Shown: positions 49,426-64,000 of the stretch, one piece after another
Layout of the letters: each line of letters begins with the position of its first letter
Numbering within the stretch: the stretch's first letter is position 1
From: Fratercula arctica
Taxonomy: Eukaryota > Chordata > Aves > Charadriiformes > Alcidae
Assembly: GCA_947846985.1 (NCBI GenBank)
Contig: CANTUZ010000001.1
Location: 71,441,521 to 71,505,520 of the forward strand
Length of the DNA stretch: 64,000 nucleotides
Reading direction: 5' to 3'
Translations under genes and position numbers: made by a program
Notes under the pieces: model-generated
Told to the model about the DNA's origin: nothing
Seen by the model: the letters and a program-made list of their open reading frames with translations, nothing else
Databases searched by the model: none

Positions 49426-52400
49426 GCTTTCTTTACTTTCCTGACAAGAATAAAAAGAAACCAACCCCAAACCATTCTGGTTTTATTGCCAACAGTTATT
49501 TCCCCCCATCGCCCTGGCAGGGGAGCCAGCCCACAGCAGCCACTACATCTGAGCAGCCCCTCCAGGGGGGCAGCACAGCAAGAGCCCATGGGCACTACCT
49601 GCCTTTCCAGAGATGGAGGAAGAGAAGCACGAAAGGATTTTTTTTTGACATAGTTTGATTCCAGGGCTGATGAATCAAACTGACCACGCTGCAAAGATCT
49701 CTTTTTAGGAGAACCGACTGCCAGTTCCCCACTGAAGTACAAATATTTCACTTGGAGAACGGTGCAGATAACTCATCTAACAAGCTTCAGGGGGATTCCC
49801 ACTATTTTCAAATTATTTGCAAATTTATACTGTTTAAAGCACGTCCTCGGGGCTGCTTTTTCATAGGTACTTGTCCAATGCGTGGCACAAGGAAGCCTCT
49901 CTTACAGCAGCGACTTTGGGCACTCCATGGTGAAAGAAATGATCCAGAGGTGGGGTTTTTTAATGGAGTCTGACTACTGGAAACTCAATGCCTCATCTCC
50001 TTGCAATAGCACAGCTGCCTCCGACTACACTTGCATGAAGGTTAGAAAAAAACCGCTTATGTCCAGCAACAACAAGCTGCAGGGCTTTTCTAGGAAAGTG
50101 CCTTTCCAAACACGTTGGTTGCCACCACAGCTCATTGGTCCTGTGAGCCACGGCCAGGCTTCTCCGTGCGTGGTTCAGGGCAGAGCACTGAGAGCACAGG
50201 CGAGGCTCCCGGCCAGCAGCCAGGGTGGCAGAGGAGCTGCCCCAAACAAAACACGTTCAGTTCAGGGTTTCAAGGCCCACTGCTTTGAAAAGGTTCCTCC
50301 TGCCATACCCTAAGTGCGCAGGGTATCAACCGCGGGCGCTGGCAGCCGAAGGAGGATGAGGGCGATAAGGAAGGAGAGGAGCGAGGGAAGAGTGATGCAG
50401 CACCTCAGGGCAGGGGGTGGCAGTTCAAAACCGCAGCCGAGAGCAATGGGGACAGACCTGTCCCGAGCCAGGGAGAAGCACCAGGCGGCTCAGCTTCCTG
50501 CCGCCAGGGAAGAGAGGCTGCTACAGAAGAGACAGAGCAACCTGGAGCCCCGGAGAAAGCGAGCAGGCAAGCCCCTTTCTGTTGACCAGGCAGTTTTCTA
50601 CCCCTGATTTACACTTAAACTTTGGTGGCCAGAAGGGTCCCACGCCAGACCCACGGGCAACAGGGACATCGCCGGTGCCGAGGGCGGGAGAAGTGTTGTG
50701 CAGCACAGCAGAGCTACCTGCCCCATACAGGTGTCAGGCCTACAAGGCTTCGCTCTCACTTGTGTAGGGGAGGAAAAAAAATGGCAGTTAACTCAGGTGA
50801 TGAGACCAACTGATGCTGCCATCAGCCACTGGGAGACTCCAGAGGCTGCAACCAGCCTTGGGGTGGGAGATTCCCAGAGGAAAGGTGAAAAACCAGCAGG
50901 ATATGGCTGCTGGAGGCTCCCATCTTGCAGATGGTGGGAAGAAACTGCCAAAATAGCCCATTTTTACCACCCACAGCCCAGCAGCAGCGAGGCTCAGAGG
51001 CAGCAGGCAGGCCACAGTTGCTTCTGCACCTCCAGCTTCCCCCATTGCAACCCCTGGTCTTCAGCGGGACACGGCAGCCAAGAGTGCTGGCTTCAGGCCA
51101 CCTGCCGTCCCTTCAGGAGAAGCCAAGAGCACAAAAAAAGAGAGAAAGGGCTAAAACCATCCTCTGAAGGTGACAACAGCAGCAGTGGGTGGTCCCAGAA
51201 ACAGAGTCCTGAACCCAGGAAACCTTTCCTAGGGCTGAGACACCATGAAAGCGGCTCTGCTCCAAAAGCGAAGCCAGCAAAGAAACTGGCAGGGATGACA
51301 ACGTCAAACTGCTTATCCCAAAAAGCTGCAGGTCTGGAGCAGGATTGCCTCTGGAAGGCCTGAGGTCCGCTGTCTGGAGCGACTCCTGGCACAGGAGCGA
51401 TGCTCTCACCGGGGCTGGCTGCTGGCCATTAGAGCTGGGGCAGAAAGTGGAGCCTGACAAAGGCAGAGCCCAAAGGCTGCAGCCGGGCGGGATCTTTGTT
51501 AGAGATATCCACTTGGGAATTTTAGTTTGGGAATATGAGACCCTCCCCAGAGAGATTCAAGATGGAAAAAAACCTAGGCCAAGAACAACCCTGATCAGAC
51601 ACTCACAAAGAAGTCTGTGTTGTGTTTTGAAAAGAAAGTATCAGTGCTGGTGAGGCCAAAATGTCACCTTTATTTTAGGTGACTTGCTACAAAGTTCATA
51701 GGATTCTTCATGTGCAGATAGCAATTAAAAAAAGTTAATAAAAAGCATCATTGTACGTAGCACAAAGATTATTCTTTTGAAAACATGCTTTCATCTAGGA
51801 AACATTCTAGTGATGAGTTTCCCAGTTTTTATTAAAACCAATTATATTGGGAGATACTAAAACACCCTTAATTGTACCATATTAGCTCACCTGTTCTCTA
51901 CCCCTTGCGGCTGCCATACCAAGTGCTTGCAATGGGAAATAACTAAGCCAAATGTAGCAGCACGAAACTTACAGCAGCCCAAAACTTAGAACAAAACCAT
52001 TTGACTAGTTGCCAGTTTATACAGTTACCTGTGAGCACCTTTACTTACGCTGCTGCACTATACAGATCTGGAAGCGAAAAGATGCCGTGGGAAGCTAGAT
52101 TTAAGGGATTTTTCTCTGTGTGGGGGAACCCACTGGCACAGCAGAAATGTACCGCAGAGCTTTCGGCGACAGTAAGAAGAAAGGCTTCACGTCAGCTTTG
52201 CACATGACAACAGTTCTGCCACAGATCTTCAAGCTGCTGCAGTTTGTATCCTCACTTGACATTGCTCAGTCCTGGCTGTCAACCAAGCCGGCGCGAGCGG
52301 CAGCACCATCCCAGCGACCACCGGCTGACTTCCACAGACAGCTCTGGCGTCATTTTTAAGTCTCAAAACTATTCGCAAAGCCCCCCCGGAAGATAATGCA

Positions 52401-54070
52401 GCAGTTCCTAACGCTATGTTATTATCCTAAAATAGAATAACAATTCCCACCCTCTACTTGTGTCTCTGATGTCCTTGTCTCTTAGAAGTTTCCTCACATA
52501 GAAATCCTGAAGCAGAATTCACATCGAGTAACAGACATCCATAAACCCAACTGTACTAGGTAGACTTCAATTATTTATCGGGACCACTCTCTGGATGTCT
52601 CCTACAAACACTGCAGAAGAGAACAAAACCACGCTTGTGTATCGCAAAGCGGCACATCTGCAATTAAAACCACCTTCACACCATCCCTTGTCTCCCCAAG
52701 AGCCTTTCAGTTAAAACAATAGAACCAAACCAGACCTCCGCTTCATTCATTCATCCTCCTCAGTCTCTTTCTCAATCAAAATCCATTTTCCAACTGCTTC
52801 TCTTCCCCCCTAGTTCATTTCTTCTGCCAACCCCTCTCCTCCTCTCCCATCTCACCCTTTCACTTGCTCCCCCGCCAACCAACAGCTGGAGGGACTTCTC
52901 CAGCCAAGCCCAGCTCCTGCCCAGGGCCCATCCCGTAAACCAGCCATTGCGAGCGGGACCAATGTTTCAGAGAAATGGGAATTTGCATCCAAGTGAAGAA
53001 ATACTACATTTTTTCTAAGGAGAGAGAAAAAGAAGTGAAAAAAGAAAAAAAAGGATGGATTGTTGCTTTCAAAGATCACAAGCCTTTTCTCCTTGCAACC
53101 TCATGCCTGTTGGTTGGAAATTCCCTCCTTCTGTTCAAGCAGAATGTGGGATCCCAAACCAACACCTACCATACCACACTTTCTGCTCTTTGGAAAGGAA
53201 AGCTCGCAGGAGGCACAATCCATGGATGCATCAAGGAGAAAGCTGCTTTTTCTGCTCCCCATGGATTCTATCACAGCAGCTTTCAACAGGCTGGGCAGTC
53301 CCTGGTCCGCCTGGTCTGCAGTTGCAGTGAACGAGCTGCTCCACTTCAGGCTTGGCCACGATGCCACTTACCAGAAGCTCAACCGAAGACACACTGGAAA
53401 CTTCTGGGACACCATGGAGAAGGAGATTCCCACGTTCAGTGACAAGGCGGTACATCAGGATGCCGCGTCAGTGGCAGGAAAGCCCTCCGAGCGCCGGTCA
53501 GCCTCTCAATTGGTGGTTTAATTACAGCAAAGCTATGAAGACAGAAACCTTACAGCTGTGCAGCATACAGCCCAGTGCTAGCAAATAACACTTAAAATTA
53601 ACGCTTAGAGAAATCCAGCACTAAGACATCCTTTCCAATTTTGTCAATGAAAAAATAACAAAAAAATCAACAGCAGAAGATATCTTTAGATGGAGCACTA
53701 GAGAAAAATACATGCCATTATTTCATGGGTTTTTCAAATGAATTCATGTGCATAAGAAGTGACCCATATAAAGGCAAATGCCAGTATCAACTCTATTTCC
53801 AAAGCAGTGTCTCTTCTAGGATATGGTATAAAACTGAAGTTCTTAATAAAATCCATTTCAAGTCCCTGATGGTCTCACGAATTTGGTGACAACTTCGATC
53901 ACTTCAATAATTCTGAAACTTTACTTAAAGTTGTGCACAAGTACAAACGGGAACTGTAGGTAACTTATGACAAACCCTTGTGGTTCTGAGACTAGCCCTA
54001 ATAAATCAAACTCTTGTCAGGAAAGGCTCGATTTTGCATAGCTAAAGTTGGAAGACGTTCCTGCTCGGCC
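49426..54070. other. GC-richer intergenic DNA, no gene established
   Basis: Several fairly long frames occur on both strands (for example 221 codons, + strand, 50698-51363, and 153 codons, + strand, 53060-53521). They overlap antisense frames, have no recognisable domains and lack paired splice sites. They are better explained by fewer stop codons in GC-rich DNA. A consensus donor-like GTAAGT lies on the - strand near 53366. Non-coding RNA cannot be excluded. Confidence 0.4.
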
Positions 54071-54319
54071 TCGAGTTGCGCCAGGGGAGGTTTAGACTGG
54101 ATATTAGGAAAAATTTTTACACTGAAAGGGTTATTAAGCATTGGGACAGGCTGCCCAGGGAAGTGGTTGAGGCACCATCCCCGGCGGTATTTAAAAGACG
54201 GGTAGACATAGAGCTTAGAGATATGGTTTAGTGACTGTTTTTGTCAGAGTTAGGTTGATGGTTGGACTAGATGATCTGAAAGGTCGCTTCCAACCTAGGC
54301 AACTCTATGATTCTATGAT
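54071..54319 (+). repeat. CR1 LINE 3' fragment, second subfamily
   Basis: A 250-bp sense CR1 tail. Its 3' part closely matches the copy at 24161 (shared 'agacatagagcttagagat') and it ends in a double ATTCTATGA-type octamer. Confidence 0.92.
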
Positions 54320-56548
54320 AATAAGGCACAGCTCAAATATTCAGCTTCACTGAAGCATCTTCATCCTGAAACTTCTTGAGGCAATCAGGAAATTTTTAAT
54401 CCCCTCGTGAGCCTAAAAATTTACCTGGAGGTACTTGGCTACAACAATGCCAGGAAAGCACCTGAAAGCAGATGCTGTGGGGCTTGTCCTCCTCCTGAAC
54501 ATCAGCAGTGTGGAAACCTGCGCCCCACTCCACAGAGCAGAAACCCAGGCAAGCGTCCGGGTGGCCCACGCTGCAGGCTACCTGGAGGCTCAAGCCCAGC
54601 AGGTACATCACACCTGTGTGGTAGGACATGTGGTACGAAGCTCCTGCTTCAGCAGTGAAGACCGCTGTTGGCTGTCTCATGGCATGGGTTGACTACTGTA
54701 ACAGAGCTGCTTGGAGCCCCAGGCTCATCGCCAGCCCATTCCAGCATCAGCTTTCCCCAAAGCACAGGGCCGGAGAGGGTCTCCTTAGCTGCCCACAGTC
54801 CTGTCTCAGGCTACTGCCTGCTGAATGGAAGAAGCCCAGTTAGAAGTTTACGAAACACTGTTCCTTAGTTAGATGAACTCTTCTCACTCCTGATGGCTGT
54901 TCCTGAAATCTTTTTACCAACAAAAGCCTTCATCTTTGAAAAGGCCATGCTCTGTTCTTGCAGTCACATGCTAACATACCTTTAGAGCTAAACAAAACTA
55001 TTCCTTCACTCCTAATAAAATCTGAAAAAATACCATATTTTTTCAGTACTTAAGATGATTCTTTCAGTGCATCTTGCATTACCATCATTTTTGAGGCCCA
55101 TGATACTAAAAAATACAGATAAAAGCCTGATGTCCCCTTTGCACTGAGGTTGGAAGCATTTTGGCAGTCTATTAGGGTGCAGAAGGAAATGCTCAAAGAG
55201 GCATTTGTCGCTTCTCAATCGAGACAATGCTGAGATGCCCCAAATACTTGTTTGTTAACATATTAAGGAGCATATAAGAGAGCACCAGCATCCTGGCATC
55301 AGACTGCTACCTTGGAAGAGGAGTCTTCTGACTCACTCGAGAGGTATTTCAGTGACCCGTAAGTACACCTAAGTTTTTGAGGTAAGCTTTGTAGACCTAA
55401 AATTTGCTAAATGCTACGAAAATTGAGGGTGAAAGACATTCTGTGTGTACCTGGAGCCCAGAAAAAAAAAACCCCAAACGAACAAAACTTAAACAGCATT
55501 TTTCTCCACTTTGACAAACCTTTCAAGCAACAGAAGACTGACTGGAACTTCTGCAGGGCAGGAGGGCAGCTCGCAGCTACAAGACCTCAAGATTTATTTA
55601 TTTTAAGCCTTATCAACTGCTGCTGCTGGACAATTAGCACATTTATAACACTACAAATGAGATAAGGTTTCAATACAGTGGCATTTTAAGGGAGGCGGTA
55701 TATATTTAAATGGGAAATCTGCCAAATATAAAGTACTTGTATCTTACCTGAGAATGATTCCTTGAAAAACCAACTTATGCTTTTAAAGGCCAATACAATT
55801 ATGTATTATTTTAATCTTAATGCTAAAGGAAGACAGAAAAAGCATATTTACAATGTCAACAATTCAGTTAGAGAACTTTGTATTGCTATCCAATTATGCT
55901 GCCTGCCCAGCTTTTGGACCTATATAAAAAACCAGCGTGAATTTCATACACTTGTCAGCTGGGCATAACCACCATCTGCAGCTACATCAAAATAAAACAA
56001 GGTACAGGGCGATAGCTTAACAGCATTAGACTACTGATGTAGTACATACCACACAGCAGTATCATGATGTGGTTCATACTTGTAACAAAACACCTCAAGG
56101 TTCTCGGCAAACCTTGATCTCACCACTTACAGTCAAAGATGCCCCAAACCTGAAGGAAATTGGCAAGAAAACAGTGTTGTTAACCGCCCTACTGAGAGGT
56201 AGGATATCTTGTTTTTTCCTCTTCAAGGACAGGCAACGAGGTGGACATTCAAAAAGGCATGCCCTGAAGTGCCACCTCGAGATCCAAGACCAGGAGACAG
56301 CCAGCGCCTCTCCCTCCCCAGCAAGTTCCAGTCCCCAAGTCCAGACCATCAGCTTGGATTTGAGAGGAGAAGACAGCTGGATCCCACATCACTACAGCTC
56401 ACTTCTGGCGGGTTTTACATACCTGTAACCCTCACATTATGCTGTACTACAACGTTTTCTAATTAAATAATTTAATATCCAATTTATCAAAGTAAGGAAG
56501 TCACTTGTTTTCTTTTTCACTGAACCGTGGTGAAAAAAAGGTCACCGT
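54320..56548. other. Intergenic DNA between the last CR1 and the UBE3A 3' UTR
   Basis: No gene established. On the - strand, 54426-54650 is an open frame of about 75 codons flanked by AG and a good donor (CCTCCAG|GTAAAT), rich in Cys and His. It resembles no family I know and is kept as a finding rather than a gene. Confidence 0.4.
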
Positions 56549-58055
56549 TTTATTCAGCATCATAGTTACATAACAGTTGTCTGTTTCTATTACTAGAAAG
56601 AATTTATTAAAATAGTCCTGAAAGACATCTTTTCTTTCCCCAATGATTTCAAAACTATGCCTTTGAATGCCAATTCCACACAGTCACTGGTCTGATCGGT
56701 AGTAGTCAGTTATAGCAATTGTCAAGGCACAAGCTCAGCTCTGCACATCTGCTGCAGCTTGTATTATGAAAGAGATATGCCGGTTATGTCTTCTCTTAAA
56801 AACGCATGATCCCTTTATCAGAATATTGCAACAGGAGAAATTAACATTAAACACAGACTACGAAAGGTAAAGGATTTATTTCTGATATGATTTGTAGAGT
56901 TAAATTAAAAACCTACTGAATACTTTATGTAGTAGATGAACATAACCTTAGTACTTGCTTTCTAACAGTTTATTTAATGGTTGGAAGTGTACAACATGAA
57001 GTAGGCCTTACGTTTAATATTGTTCAATTTTGCTTATTGTTAGAGATTAAAATACAGTAGCCATCCCTTTAGATTATGTTGCAACACTGATCATGTGCCT
57101 TGATAAGTAGGAACAACGATTCATTAAATAAATGGTGATGACATAACACGTAGGGAAGACTTTGGATTGTCTATTTAAAATGTCAACATAATAGGCAGTT
57201 AAGAATAAAACTTCATTTTAAGTGCACTTCCACATGCTTTGTTTATAATATAGCAAAAACTTCCTATCTTTTTTCCAAACACTTCACTCCCTACTCTAAA
57301 GCTGTTCAGTTGAAAATGCACTTTCCCCAGTAAACTTCTTTTTTAAAAAAGTAACTAAAATTTCTACCCTTTCATATGCTAAGAAATGTTTCCTAATTAA
57401 AAACACAGTTTATTACAAGACATGTGAAGACAACATATAGTGAAATGAATTTTAATTGTTGTGCTGTGACTAAAGTAAAGTTCTCAAGGCTGCAATTTAA
57501 CATTCCAAGTTCTCCCTTCCATCTTTATTGATTCTTAAGATTTTGCACAGAAACTCTTTGGGGGCTAGAACAGCAGTAATTGCATCACACTGTTTTCCAA
57601 GACTTCAAGTTTCAAAAGCAAACTCTTCAAAAAGTACAGTTCTTGATTTGATTAGATACAGGGACAAAAATATAGCACATACTTGAAGGTTACATGGTCT
57701 ACAAATGATGGCAATATTTTCCTTGGGAGAGTACAGTTTGTTTTCTTGTAAATACTCAAAAAGGCTCAACTTCAAGCAGTAATAAACACAAGCAAAAGTG
57801 ATTTAACCCTTAAAATAAATATTCAGGAAAACCTCTCTGTACATACAAGTGAAAGAATATGTAACACTTTCACGCTAAAAGAAAAAATAAAGATTTTGTT
57901 CATATAAGCAGCTGAAATCTGCTGTTCCAGCCCAATGTCCCCAGTAAAGAAGGGAGGCACAAAACACAGGTGACTACTGTAGCTCACTATCTTATGGCCT
58001 TTTTGGACAGGGACATCACCACCATCATTTTTTTTAATCCCTTTTGTTATATTTA
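56549..58055 (-). other. UBE3A: UBE3A 3' UTR (likely extent)
   Basis: AT-rich sequence downstream of the UBE3A stop on the - strand. Reverse-strand AATAAA signals lie at 57524-57529, 57409-57414, 56969-56974, 56875-56880 and 56549-56554, so 3' ends anywhere over about 1.5 kb are possible. Mammalian UBE3A also uses several poly(A) sites. The exact end is not determinable here. Confidence 0.5.

Positions 58056-58057
<2 letters not shown>
58052..58057 (-). terminator. UBE3A: AATAAA overlapping the UBE3A stop codon
   Basis: The coding end reads ATG CTG TAA TAA ATA, so the stop is doubled in frame and a canonical AATAAA overlaps it. Use as a poly(A) signal would give almost no 3' UTR; it is more likely silent. 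Confidence 0.4.

Positions 58058-64000
<5,943 letters not shown>

Noticed and set aside
50698..51363. 221-codon plus-strand frame as a gene
   Set aside because: Composition is irregular, no domain is recognisable, antisense frames overlap it, and it lies in GC-rich DNA where stops are rare. No splice or promoter context.
53060..53521. 153-codon plus-strand frame and the antisense frames over 53101-53455
   Set aside because: Both strands are open at once and neither resembles a known protein. A GTAAGT on the reverse strand near 53366 lacks a convincing upstream acceptor.

Overview
The window is vertebrate nuclear DNA, almost certainly from a bird. It carries ten fragments of CR1 LINEs (the dominant avian retroposon), one avian-type ERV LTR, vertebrate splice signals, and exons that read as cone photoreceptor CNGA3 and as UBE3A. 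I cannot name the species. Nothing in it is prokaryotic.

Layout. 1-8.8 kb is non-coding, AT-rich DNA with three CR1 fragments. 8.8-9.96 kb is a strong CpG island that ends in a consensus splice donor. 10-18.2 kb is non-coding and contains an LTR (14.6-16.0 kb) split by a CR1. 18.2-43.2 kb holds CNGA3 on the + strand. Its eight coding exons join without a frame break into a 734-residue cyclic-nucleotide-gated channel subunit. 43.2-56.5 kb is a GC-richer intergenic stretch with three CR1 fragments; one short exon-like sequence on the - strand (47735-47870) with its own poly(A) signals is the most interesting unexplained item. 56.5-64 kb holds the 3' end of UBE3A on the - strand: six coding exons, about 288 residues, covering most of the HECT domain including the catalytic cysteine, plus a 3' UTR.

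CNGA3 and UBE3A lie tail to tail. Published comparative mapping puts UBE3A next to CNGA3 in non-eutherian vertebrates; in eutherian mammals UBE3A moved into the imprinted Prader-Willi/Angelman domain. This window therefore shows the ancestral, presumably non-imprinted, setting. The two genes share no pathway: CNGA3 carries the cGMP-gated current in cones, and UBE3A is a ubiquitin ligase. I found no operon-like or defence-type system. The points most worth checking are the orphan terminal exon, a start-stop upstream ORF just before the CNGA3 start codon, and a phase-locked coding repeat in CNGA3 exon 5.
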